Source: Xylocopa sonorina
Lineage: Eukaryota; Arthropoda; Insecta; Hymenoptera; Apidae
Direction of reading: 5' to 3'
DNA: 64,000 nt
NCBI RefSeq assembly: GCF_050948175.1
Contig: NW_027490533.1
Location: forward strand, 1 to 64,000
Part shown: one piece after another, positions 52,953 through 64,000 of the stretch
Layout of the letters: every line of letters begins with the position of its first letter
How positions within the stretch are numbered: position 1 is the first letter of the stretch
Notes under the pieces: generated by a model
Database searches by the model: none
The model's input: the letters and a program-made list of their open reading frames with translations, nothing else
Told to the model about the DNA's origin: nothing
Position numbers and translations under genes: made by a program

Positions 52953-55900
52953 TCATTGCGAAGTGTTATGCATTCCTCGTCTACGATTCAAATGAATGTA
53001 AATGCGACACATCCTTGAAAGGAAATAACGTTTGCAGATGTCTACGTATCGTAGCAATAGAGTTCTAATGCTTCCTAAAACGCGATATCGCATCTCATTT
53101 CTATGTTTCATGGTAAGATATAATGTGATTTGCGAAGTGTTATGTATTCCTCGTCTACACTTCAAATGAATGTGAATGTGACACTTCCTCGCTAGGAAAT
53201 AGCGTTTGCAGATGTCTGCGTATCGTAGCAGTAGAGTTCTAATGCTTCTTAAAATGCGATATCGCAACTCATTTCTACGTTTCATGGTAAGATACAATAT
53301 GATTTGCGAAGTGTTATGTATTCTTCGTCTACACATCAAATGAATGTAAATGAGACACTTCCTTGCAAGGAAATAGCGTTTGCAGATGTCTACGTATCGT
53401 AGCAATAGAGTTCTTATGATTCTTAAAAAGCGATATCGCATCTCATTTCTATGTTTCATGGTAAAGTATAATATGATTTGCGAAGTGTTATGTATCCGTC
53501 GTCTACACTTCAAATGAATGTAAATGCGACACTTTCTTGCAAGGAAATAGCGTTTGCAAATGTCTACGTATCGTAGCAATAGAGTTCTTATGATTCTTAA
53601 AACGCGATATCGCATCTCATTTCTATGCTTCATGGTAAGGTATAATATGATTTGCGAACTTTTATGTATCCGTCGTCTACACTTCAAATGAATGTAAATG
53701 CGACACTTCCTTGCAAGGAAATAGCGTTTGCAGATGTCTACGTATCGTAGCAATAGAGTTCTAATACTTCTTAAAACGCGATATCGCATCTCATTTCTAT
53801 GTTTCATGGTAAGATATAATATGATTTGCGAAGTGTTATGTATTCAACGTCTACACTTCAAATGAATGTGAATGTGACACTTCCTCGCTAGGAAATAGCG
53901 TTTGCAGATGTCTGCGTATCGTAGCAGTAGAGTTCTAATGCTTCTTAAAACGCGATATCGCATCTCATTTCTATGTTTCATGGTAAGATATAATACGATT
54001 TGCGAAGTGTTATGTATTCCTCGGCTACACTTCAAATGAATGTAAATGCGACACTTCTTTGCAAGGAAATAGCGATTGCAGATGTCTACGTATCGTAGCA
54101 GTAGAGTTCTTATGATTCTTAAAACGCGATATCGCATCTCATTTCTATGTTTCATGGTAAGATATAATATGATTTGCGAAGTGTTATGTATTCTTCGTCT
54201 ACACATCAAATGAATGTAAATGAGACACTTCCTTGCAAGGAAATAGCGTTTGCAGATGTCTACGTATCGTAGCAATAGAGTTCTAATGCTTCTTAAAACG
54301 AGATATTGCATCTCATATCTATGTTTCATGATAAGATATAATATTCATTGCGAAGTGTTATGCATACCTCGTCTACGATTCAAATGAATGTAAATGCGAC
54401 ACTTCCTTGCAAGGAAATAGCGTTTGCAGATGTCTACGTATCGTAGCAATAGAGTTCTTATGATTCTTAAAACGTGATATCGCATCTCATTTCTATGCTT
54501 CATGGTAAGGTATAATATGATTTGCGAACTGTTGTGTATCCGTCGTCTACACTTCAAATGAATGTAAATGCGACACTTCCTTGCAAGGAAATAGCGTTTG
54601 CAGATGTCTGCGTATCGTAGCAGTAGAGTTCTAATGCTTCTTAAAATGCGATATCGCAACTCATTTCTACGTTTCATGGTAAGATACAATATGATTTGCG
54701 AAGTGTTATGTATTCCTCGTCTACACTTCAAATGAATGTGAATGCGACACTTCCTCGCTAGGAAATAGCGTCTGCAGATGTCTACGTATCGAAGCAATGG
54801 AGTTCAAATGCTTCTTAAAACGAGATATTGCATCTCATATCTATGTTTCATGATAAGATATAATATTCATTGCGAAGTGTTATGCATTCTTCGCCTACGA
54901 TTCAAATGAATGTAAATGCAACACTTCCTTGCAAGGAAATAGCGTTTGCAGATGTCTACGTATCGTAGCAGTTGAGTTCTAATGCTTCTTATAACGCGAT
55001 ATCGCACCTTATTTCTATGTTTCATGGTAAGAAATAATATGATTTGCGGAGTGTTATGTATTCCTCGTCTACACTTCAAATGAATGTAAATGCGACACTT
55101 CCTTGCAAGGATATAGCGTTTGCAGATGTCTACGTATCGAAGCAATAGAGTTCAAATGCTTCTTAAAACGAGATATTGCATCTCATATCTATATTTCATG
55201 ATAAGATATAATATTCATTGCGAAGTGTTATGCATTCCTCGTCTACGATTCAAATGAATGTAAATGCGACACTTCCTTGCAAGGAAATACCGTTTGCAGA
55301 TGTCTACGGATCGTAGCAATAGAGTTCTAATGCTTCTTAAAACGCGATATCGCATCTCATTTCTATGTTTCATGGTAAGATATAATACGATTTGCGAAGT
55401 GTTATGTACTCCTCGTCTACACTTCAAATGAATGTGAATGCGACACTTCCTCGCTAGGAAATAGCGTTTGCAGATGTCTACGTATCGGAGCAATAGAGTT
55501 CAAATGCTTCTCAAAACGCGATATCGCATCTCATTTCTATGTTTCATGGTAAGATATAATATGATTTGCGGAGTGTTATGTATTCCTCGTCTACACTTCA
55601 AATGAATGTAAATGCGACACTCCCTTGCAAGGAAATAGCGTTTGCAAATGTCTACCTATCGTAGCAGTAGTGTTCTAATGCTTCTTAGAACGCGATATCG
55701 CATCTCATTTCTATGTTTCATGGTAAGATACAATATGATTTGCGAAGTGTTATGTATTCCTCGTCTACACTTCAAATGAATGTGAATGCGACACTTCCTC
55801 GCTAGGAAATAGCGTTTGCAGATGTCTACGTATCGTAGCAATAGAGTTCTTATGATTCTTAAAACGTGATATCGCATCTCATTTCTATGCTTCATGGTAA

Positions 55901-56432
55901 GGTATAATATGATTTGCGAACTGTTATGTATCCGTCGTCTACACTTCAAATGAATGTAAATGCGACACTTCCTTGCAAGGAAATAGCGTTTGCAGATGTC
56001 TACGTATCGTAGCAATAGAGTTCTAATGCTTCTTAAAACGCGATATCGCATCTCATTTCTATGTTTCATGGTAAGATATAATACGATTTGCGAAGTGTTA
56101 TGTATTCCTCGGCTACACTTCAAATGAATGTAAATGCGACACTTCTTTGCAAGGAAATAGCGATTGCAGATGTCTACGTATCGTAGCAATAGAGTTCTTA
56201 TGATCCTTAAAACGCGATATCGCATCTCATTTCTATGTTTCATGGTAAGATACAATATGATTTGCGAAGTGTTATGTATTCCTCGTCTACACTTCAAATG
56301 AATGTGAATGCGACACTTCCTCGCTGGGAAATAGCGTTTGCAGATGTCTACGTATCGAAGCAATAGAGTTCAAATGCTTCTTAAAACGAGATATTGCATC
56401 ACATATCTATGTTTCATGATAAGATATAATAT
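52953..56432. repeat. Modular HOR, 20-mer form (H2)
   Basis: Front of 8 + 3 monomers and the 9-mer tail. Private variants are gtttgcaaatgtctacg (53,555), ctaatacttc (53,761), ctgttgtg (near 54,531), ttataacg with caccttattt (54,990) and actcccttgc (55,619). All recur 5,046 bp later in H3, and none of those I checked in H1. Confidence 0.9.
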
Positions 56433-57998
56433 TCATTGCGAAGTGTTATGCATTCCTCGTCTACGATTCAAATGAATGTAAATGCGACACATCCTTGAAA
56501 GGAAATAACGTTTGCAGATATCTACGTATCGTAGCAGTTGAGTTCTAATGCTTCTTAAAACGCGATATCGCACCTCATTTCTATGTTTCATGGTAAGATA
56601 TAATATGATTTGCGGAGTGTTATGTATTCCTCGTCTACACTTCAAATGAATGTAAATGCGACACTTCCTTGCAAGGATATAGCGTTTGCAGATGTCTACG
56701 TATCGAAGCAATAGATTTCAAATGCTTCTTAAAACGAGATATTGCATCTCATATCTATATTTCATGATAAGATATAATATTCATTGCGAAGTGTTATGCA
56801 TTCCTCGTCTACGATTCAAATGAATGTAAATGCGACACTTCCTTGCAAGGAAATACCGTTTGCAGATGTCTACGGATCGTAGCAATAGAGTTCTAATGCT
56901 TCTTAAAACGCGATATCGCATCTCATTTCTATGTTTCATGGTAAGATATAATACGATTTGCGAAGTGTTATGTACTCCTCGTCTACACTTCAAATGAATG
57001 TGAATGCGACACTTCCTCGCTAGGAAATAGCGTTTGCAGATGTCTACGTATCGGAGCAATAGAGTTCAAATGCTTCTCAAAACGCGATATCGCATCTCAT
57101 TTCTATGTTTCATGGTAAGATATAATATGATTTGCGGAGTGTTATGTATTCCTCGTCTACACTTCAAATGAATGTAAATGCGACACTTCCTTGCAAGGAA
57201 ATAGCGTTTGCAAATGTCTACCTATCGTAGCAGTAGTGTTCTAATGCTTCTTAGAACGCGATATCGCATCTCATTTCTATGTTTCATGGTAAGATACAAT
57301 ATGATTTGCGAAGTGTTATGTATTCCTCGTCTACACTTCAAATGAATGTGAATGCGACACTTCCTCGCTAGGAAATAGCGTTTGCAGATGTCTACGTATC
57401 GTAGCAATAGAGTTCTTATGATTCTTAAAACGTGATATCGCATCTCATTTCTATGCTTCATGGTAAGGTATAATATGATTTGCGAACTGTTATGTATCCG
57501 TCGTCTACACTTCAAATGAATGTAAATGCGACACTTCCTTGCAAGGAAATAGCGTTTGCAGATGTCTACGTATCGTAGCAATAGAGTTCTAATGCTTCTT
57601 AAAACGCGATATCGCATCTCATTTCTATGTTTCATGGTAAGATATAATACGATTTGCGAAGTGTTATGTATTCCTCGGCTACACTTCAAATGAATGTAAA
57701 TGCGACACTTCTTTGCAAGGAAATAGCGATTGCAGATGTCTACGTATCGTAGCAATAGAGTTCTTATGATCCTTAAAACGCGATATCGCATCTCATTTCT
57801 ATGTTTCATGGTAAGATACAATATGATTTGCGAAGTGTTATGTATTCCTCGTCTACACTTCAAATGAATGTGAATGCGACACTTCCTCGCTGGGAAATAG
57901 CGTTTGCAGATGTCTACGTATCGAAGCAATAGAGTTCAAATGCTTCTTAAAACGAGATATTGCATCACATATCTATGTTTCATGATAAGATATAATAT
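56433..57998. repeat. Modular HOR, tail-only 9-mer form
   Basis: 1,566 bp. The first 80 or so bases match a unit start (ccttgaaagg, aaataacg) and the rest matches the 51.4-52.95 kb tail, including atagatttc (56,711 and 51,665) and acttccttgc where H2 and H3 have actcccttgc. It therefore lacks the whole 11-monomer front. Confidence 0.9.
56490..56535. other. Junction of a 5,046-bp tandem duplication
   Basis: Left of this interval the sequence is unit-start type (ccttgaaagg, aaataacg at 56,492-56,510). Right of it the sequence is tail type (gcagttgagttc from about 56,534). The two join in register inside type-X monomers with no base lost. One substitution (gcagatatc instead of gcagatgtc, 56,520) sits in the join. 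Confidence 0.82.
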
Positions 57999-60900
57999 TC
58001 ATTGCGAAGTGTTATGCATTCCTCGTCTACGATTCAAATGAATGTAAATGCGACACATCCTTGAAAGGAAATAACGTTTGCAGATGTCTACGTATCGTAG
58101 CAATAGAGTTCTAATGCTTCCTAAAACGCGATATCGCATCTCATTTCTATGTTTCATGGTAAGATATAATGTGATTTGCGAAGTGTTATGTATTCCTCGT
58201 CTACACTTCAAATGAATGTGAATGTGACACTTCCTCGCTAGGAAATAGCGTTTGCAGATGTCTGCGTATCGTAGCAGTAGAGTTCTAATGCTTCTTAAAA
58301 TGCGATATCGCAACTCATTTCTACGTTTCATGGTAAGATACAATATGATTTGCGAAGTGTTATGTATTCTTCGTCTACACATCAAATGAATGTAAATGAG
58401 ACACTTCCTTGCAAGGAAATAGCGTTTGCAGATGTCTACGTATCGTAGCAATAGAGTTCTTATGATTCTTAAAAAGCGATATCGCATCTCATTTCTATGT
58501 TTCATGGTAAAGTATAATATGATTTGCGAAGTGTTATGTATCCGTCGTCTACACTTCAAATGAATGTAAATGCGACACTTTCTTGCAAGGAAATAGCGTT
58601 TGCAAATGTCTACGTATCGTAGCAATAGAGTTCTTATGATTCTTAAAACGCGATATCGCATCTCATTTCTATGCTTCATGGTAAGGTATAATATGATTTG
58701 CGAACTTTTATGTATCCGTCGTCTACACTTCAAATGAATGTAAATGCGACACTTCCTTGCAAGGAAATAGCGTTTGCAGATGTCTACGTATCGTAGCAAT
58801 AGAGTTCTAATACTTCTTAAAACGCGATATCGCATCTCATTTCTATGTTTCATGGTAAGATATAATATGATTTGCGAAGTGTTATGTATTCAACGTCTAC
58901 ACTTCAAATGAATGTGAATGTGACACTTCCTCGCTAGGAAATAGCGTTTGCAGATGTCTGCGTATCGTAGCAGTAGAGTTCTAATGCTTCTTAAAACGCG
59001 ATATCGCATCTCATTTCTATGTTTCATGGTAAGATATAATACGATTTGCGAAGTGTTATGTATTCCTCGGCTACACTTCAAATGAATGTAAATGCGACAC
59101 TTCTTTGCAAGGAAATAGCGATTGCAGATGTCTACGTATCGTAGCAGTAGAGTTCTTATGATTCTTAAAACGCGATATCGCATCTCATTTCTATGTTTCA
59201 TGGTAAGATATAATATGATTTGCGAAGTGTTATGTATTCTTCGTCTACACATCAAATGAATGTAAATGAGACACTTCCTTGCAAGGAAATAGCGTTTGCA
59301 GATGTCTACGTATCGTAGCAATAGAGTTCTAATGCTTCTTAAAACGAGATATTGCATCTCATATCTATGTTTCATGATAAGATATAATATTCATTGCGAA
59401 GTGTTATGCATACCTCGTCTACGATTCAAATGAATGTAAATGCGACACTTCCTTGCAAGGAAATAGCGTTTGCAGATGTCTACGTATCGTAGCAATAGAG
59501 TTCTTATGATTCTTAAAACGTGATATCGCATCTCATTTCTATGCTTCATGGTAAGGTATAATATGATTTGCGAACTGTTGTGTATCCGTCGTCTACACTT
59601 CAAATGAATGTAAATGCGACACTTCCTTGCAAGGAAATAGCGTTTGCAGATGTCTGCGTATCGTAGCAGTAGAGTTCTAATGCTTCTTAAAATGCGATAT
59701 CGCAACTCATTTCTACGTTTCATGGTAAGATACAATATGATTTGCGAAGTGTTATGTATTCCTCGTCTACACTTCAAATGAATGTGAATGCGACACTTCC
59801 TCGCTAGGAAATAGCGTCTGCAGATGTCTACGTATCGAAGCAATGGAGTTCAAATGCTTCTTAAAACGAGATATTGCATCTCATATCTATGTTTCATGAT
59901 AAGATATAATATTCATTGCGAAGTGTTATGCATTCTTCGCCTACGATTCAAATGAATGTAAATGCAACACTTCCTTGCAAGGAAATAGCGTTTGCAGATG
60001 TCTACGTATCGTAGCAGTTGAGTTCTAATGCTTCTTATAACGCGATATCGCACCTTATTTCTATGTTTCATGGTAAGAAATAATATGATTTGCGGAGTGT
60101 TATGTATTCCTCGTCTACACTTCAAATGAATGTAAATGCGACACTTCCTTGCAAGGATATAGCGTTTGCAGATGTCTACGTATCGAAGCAATAGAGTTCA
60201 AATGCTTCTTAAAACGAGATATTGCATCTCATATCTATATTTCATGATAAGATATAATATTCATTGCGAAGTGTTATGCATTCCTCGTCTACGATTCAAA
60301 TGAATGTAAATGCGACACTTCCTTGCAAGGAAATACCGTTTGCAGATGTCTACGGATCGTAGCAATAGAGTTCTAATGCTTCTTAAAACGCGATATCGCA
60401 TCTCATTTCTATGTTTCATGGTAAGATATAATACGATTTGCGAAGTGTTATGTACTCCTCGTCTACACTTCAAATGAATGTGAATGCGACACTTCCTCGC
60501 TAGGAAATAGCGTTTGCAGATGTCTACGTATCGGAGCAATAGAGTTCAAATGCTTCTCAAAACGCGATATCGCATCTCATTTCTATGTTTCATGGTAAGA
60601 TATAATATGATTTGCGGAGTGTTATGTATTCCTCGTCTACACTTCAAATGAATGTAAATGCGACACTCCCTTGCAAGGAAATAGCGTTTGCAAATGTCTA
60701 CCTATCGTAGCAGTAGTGTTCTAATGCTTCTTAGAACGCGATATCGCATCTCATTTCTATGTTTCATGGTAAGATACAATATGATTTGCGAAGTGTTATG
60801 TATTCCTCGTCTACACTTCAAATGAATGTGAATGCGACACTTCCTCGCTAGGAAATAGCGTTTGCAGATGTCTACGTATCGTAGCAATAGAGTTCTTATG

Positions 60901-61478
60901 ATTCTTAAAACGTGATATCGCATCTCATTTCTATGCTTCATGGTAAGGTATAATATGATTTGCGAACTGTTATGTATCCGTCGTCTACACTTCAAATGAA
61001 TGTAAATGCGACACTTCCTTGCAAGGAAATAGCGTTTGCAGATGTCTACGTATCGTAGCAATAGAGTTCTAATGCTTCTTAAAACGCGATATCGCATCTC
61101 ATTTCTATGTTTCATGGTAAGATATAATACGATTTGCGAAGTGTTATGTATTCCTCGGCTACACTTCAAATGAATGTAAATGCGACACTTCTTTGCAAGG
61201 AAATAGCGATTGCAGATGTCTACGTATCGTAGCAATAGAGTTCTTATGATCCTTAAAACGCGATATCGCATCTCATTTCTATGTTTCATGGTAAGATACA
61301 ATATGATTTGCGAAGTGTTATGTATTCCTCGTCTACACTTCAAATGAATGTGAATGCGACACTTCCTCGCTGGGAAATAGCGTTTGCAGATGTCTACGTA
61401 TCGAAGCAATAGAGTTCAAATGCTTCTTAAAACGAGATATTGCATCACATATCTATGTTTCATGATAAGATATAATAT
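57999..61478. repeat. Modular HOR, 20-mer form (H3), twin of H2
   Basis: Matches H2 at an offset of 5,046 bp (29 x 174). Every private variant of H2 that I checked is present, and I found no difference by eye. Marker spacing is 8 + 3 + 2 + 7 as in H2. Confidence 0.9.
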
Positions 61479-64000
61479 TCATTGCGAAGTGTTATGCATT
61501 CCTCGTCTACGATTCAAATGAATGTAAATGCGACACATCCTTGAAAGGAAATAACGTTTGCAGATGTCTACGTATCGTAGCAATAGAGTTCTAATGCTTC
61601 CTAAAACGCGATATCGCATCTCATTTCTATGTTTCATGGTAAGATATAATGTGATTTGCGAAGTGTTATGTATTCCTCGTCTACACTTCAAATGAATGTG
61701 AATGTGACACTTCCTCGCTAGGAAATAGCGTTTGCAGATGTCTGCGTATCGTAGCAGTAGAGTTCTAATGCTTCTTAAAATGCGATATCGCAACTCATTT
61801 CTACGTTTCATGGTAAGATACAATATGATTTGCGAAGTGTTATGTATTCTTCGTCTACACATCAAATGAATGTAAATGAGACACTTCCTTGCAAGGAAAT
61901 AGCGTTTGCAGATGTCTACGTATCGTAGCAATAGAGTTCTTATGATTCTTAAAAAGCGATATCGCATCTCATTTCTATGTTTCATGGTAAAGTATAATAT
62001 GATTTGCGAAGTGTTATGTATCCGTCGTCTACACTTCAAATGAATGTAAATGCGACACTTTCTTGCAAGGAAATAGCGTTTGCAGATGTCTACGTATCGT
62101 AGCAATAGAGTTCTTATGATTCTTAAAACGCGATATCGCATCTCATTTCTATGCTTCATGGTAAGGTATAATATGATTTGCGAACTTTTATGTATCCGTC
62201 GTCTACACTTCAAATGAATGTAAATGCGACATTTCCTTGCAAGGAAATAGCGTTTGCAGATGTCTACGTATCGTAGCAATAGAGTTCTAATGCTTCTTAA
62301 AACGCGATATCGCATCTCATTTCTATGTTTCATGGTAAGATATAATATGATTTGCGAAGTGTTATGTATTCAACGTCTACACTTCAAATGAATGTGAATG
62401 TGACACTTCCTCGCTAGGAAATAGCGTTTGCAGATGTCTGCGTATCGTAGCAGTAGAGTTCTAATGCTTCTTAAAACGCGATATCGCATCTCATTTCTAT
62501 GTTTCATGGTAAGATATAATACGATTTGCGAAGTGTTATGTATTCCTCGGCTACACTTCAAATGAATGTAAATGCGACACTTCTTTGCAAGGAAATAGCG
62601 ATTGCAGATGTCTACGTATCGTAGCAGTAGAGTTCTTATGATTCTTAAAACGCGATATCGCATCTCATTTCTATGTTTCATGGTAATATATAATATGATT
62701 TGCGAAGTGTTATGTATTCTTCGTCTACACATCAAATGAATGTAAATGAGACACTTCCTTGCAAGGAAATAGCGTTTGCAGATGTCTACGTATCGTAGCA
62801 ATAGAGTTCTAATGCTTCTTAAAACGAGATATTGCATCTCATATCTATGTTTCATGATAAGATATAATATTCATTGCGAAGTGTTATGCATACCTCGTCT
62901 ACGATTCAAATGAATGTAAATGCGACACTTCCTTGCAAGGAAATAGCGTTTGCAGATGTCTACGTATCGTAGCAATAGAGTTCTTATGATTCTTAAAACG
63001 TGATATCGCATCTCATTTCTATGCTTCATGGTAAGGTATAATATGATTTGCGAACTGTTATGTATCCGTCGTCTACACTTCAAATGAATGTAAATGCGAC
63101 ACTTCCTTGCAAGGAAATAGCGTTTGCAGATGTCTACGTATCGTAGCAATAGAGTTCTAATGCTTCTTAAAACGCGATATCGCATCTCATTTCTATGTTT
63201 CATGGTAAGATATAATGTGATTTGCGAAGTGTTATGTATTCCTCGTCTACACTTCAAATGAATGTGAATGTGACACTTCCTCGCTAGGAAATAGCGTTTG
63301 CAGATGTCTGCGTATCGTAGCAGTAGAGTTCTAATGCTTCTTAAAATGCGATATCGCAACTCATTTCTACGTTTCATGGTAAGATACAATATGATTTGCG
63401 AAGTGTTATGTATTCCTCGTCTACACTTCAAATGAATGTGAATGCGACACTTCCTCGCTAGGAAATAGCGTCTGCAGATGTCTACGTATCGAAGCAATGG
63501 AGTTCAAATGCTTCTTAAAACGAGATATTGCATCTCATATCTATGTTTCATGATAAGATATAATATTCATTGCGAAGTGTTATGCATTCTTCGCCTACGA
63601 TTCAAATGAATGTAAATGCAACACTTCCTTGCAAGGAAATAGCGTTTGCAGATGTCTACGTATCGTAGCAGTTGAGTTCTAATGCTTCTTATAACGCGAT
63701 ATCGCACCTCATTTCTATGTTTCATGGTAAGAAATAATATGATTTGCGGAGTGTTATGTATTCCTCGTCTACACTTCAAATGAATGTAAATGCGACACTT
63801 CCTTGCAAGGATATAGCGTTTGCAGATGTCTACGTATCGAAGCAATAGAGTTCAAATGCTTCTTAAAACGAGATATTGCATCTCATATCTATATTTCATG
63901 ATAAGATATAATATTCATTGCGAAGTGTTATGCATTCCTCGTCTACGATTCAAATGAATGTAAATGCGACACTTCCTTGCAAGGAAATACCGTTTGCAGA
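61479..64000. repeat. Modular HOR, form with 8 + 4 front (H4), cut by the window end
   Basis: Markers 61479, 62871, 63567 and 63915 give 8 + 4 + 2 monomers before the window stops. It lacks the private variants of H2 and H3 (gtttgcagatg near 62,083; ctaatgcttc near 62,289; ctgttatg near 63,057) and has one more front monomer. It shares ttataacg (63,689) but has cacctcattt where H2 and H3 have caccttattt. Its own variants are acatttcc near 62,230 and ggtaatatataat near 62,685. Confidence 0.87.

Larger units (their letters stand above)
1..64000. repeat. 174-bp satellite DNA array filling the window
   Basis: Every part of the window reads as head-to-tail copies of one 174-bp monomer in one orientation. 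Conserved words recur once per unit: atttgcg, aaatgaatgtaaatg, gcagatgtctacg and atctcattt. No unique sequence, transposon insertion or inversion interrupts the array, and both window ends fall inside monomers. About 368 monomers fit. Type-X marker sites at 65 and 63,915 are 63,850 bp apart, which is 367 x 174 minus 8. A unit close to one nucleosome plus linker, AT-rich composition and layered higher-order repeats are typical of eukaryotic centromeric or pericentromeric satellites. That location is inferred; nothing in the window proves it. I do not recognise the family and cannot name the organism. Confidence 0.97.

Noticed and set aside
51387..61540. Assembly artefact as explanation of the identical 5,046-bp copies
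   Set aside because: Not excluded, but the join is in register, shows a hybrid monomer and carries its own substitution, which is what unequal exchange would leave. Only spanning reads can settle it.
65..63845. Dozens of minus-strand open frames of 60 to 458 codons as protein genes
   Set aside because: They are the same 58-codon satellite unit read through, stopping at fixed monomer variants or indels. Changes between repeats are often amino-acid changing and no gene signals are visible.
1..64000. CRISPR array
   Set aside because: There are no short repeats separated by unique spacers. The whole 174-bp unit is repeated.
1..64000. CENP-B box in the monomer
   Set aside because: I looked for the ttcg...cggg pattern on both strands. 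The closest stretch (ccccgtctacgattc near 6,524) lacks the required second half.
1..64000. Promoter-like words (tataat, gatataat) in every monomer
   Set aside because: They follow from an AT-rich repeat, occur hundreds of times with no gene downstream, and have no consistent partner element.
1..64000. Mobile element or retrotransposon origin of the repeat
   Set aside because: No terminal repeats, target-site duplications, poly-A tails or recognisable transposase or reverse-transcriptase motifs are present. Units are strictly tandem and in one orientation.
1..64000. Assignment to a named species or known satellite family
   Set aside because: I do not recognise the monomer. Unit length and composition alone fit many animals and plants.

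Overview
The whole 64-kb window is one uninterrupted array of satellite DNA. I see no conventional gene, RNA gene, transposon, CRISPR array or unique spacer. The basic unit is a 174-bp monomer of about 63% A+T (65 G/C in the reference monomer at 239-412), always head-to-tail in one orientation. The array runs off both ends of the window. A long, pure, nucleosome-sized satellite array with multi-monomer higher-order repeats (HORs) is typical of eukaryotic centromeric or pericentromeric heterochromatin. I do not recognise the family and do not name a species.

Monomer length is held very tightly. I used as ruler a variant ('type X') that carries ttcattgcg where most monomers carry tgatttgcg. It occurs 75 times, from 65 to 63,915. 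These sites span 63,850 bp, which is 367 x 174 minus 8. The missing 8 bp are accounted for by three small recurrent indels. Since 174 = 3 x 58, one minus-strand frame stays open across many monomers and gives basic Arg/Lys/Tyr/Cys-rich 58-residue repeats of up to 458 codons. I regard these as a by-product of the repeat and not as genes.

Layout. 1-6.5 kb: irregular 5- to 8-mers. 6.5-12.2 kb: a 13-mer HOR of 2,261 bp, two full copies and a third with a deletion. 12.2-14.7 kb: a copy of 5.0-7.5 kb. 14.7-16.6 kb: mosaic. 16.6-20.4 kb: an 11-mer of 1,912 bp, twice. 21.7-24.5 kb: a segment of about 0.9 kb repeated at a 1,914-bp offset. 25.1-31.4 kb: an 18-mer of 3,132 bp, twice and almost identical. 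31.4-32.9 kb: a mosaic 9-mer related to 17.5-18.4 kb. 32.9-36.9 kb: 7-mer, 7-mer and 9-mer units. 37.4-45.8 kb: two related blocks of 28 and 20 monomers that differ by a 2-monomer insertion and by three versus one copy of an 870-bp 5-mer. 47.6-64 kb: a modular HOR in forms of 12, 19, 20, 9 and 20 monomers plus one cut by the window end. Most of this last domain is explained by one recent tandem duplication of 5,046 bp (29 monomers) with its junction near 56.5 kb.

There is no gene system here. What can be read is a record of unequal exchange, in-register deletion and short conversion tracts, and a monomer rich in dyad symmetry (a 14-bp perfect palindrome, a 10-bp perfect palindrome and a short hairpin).
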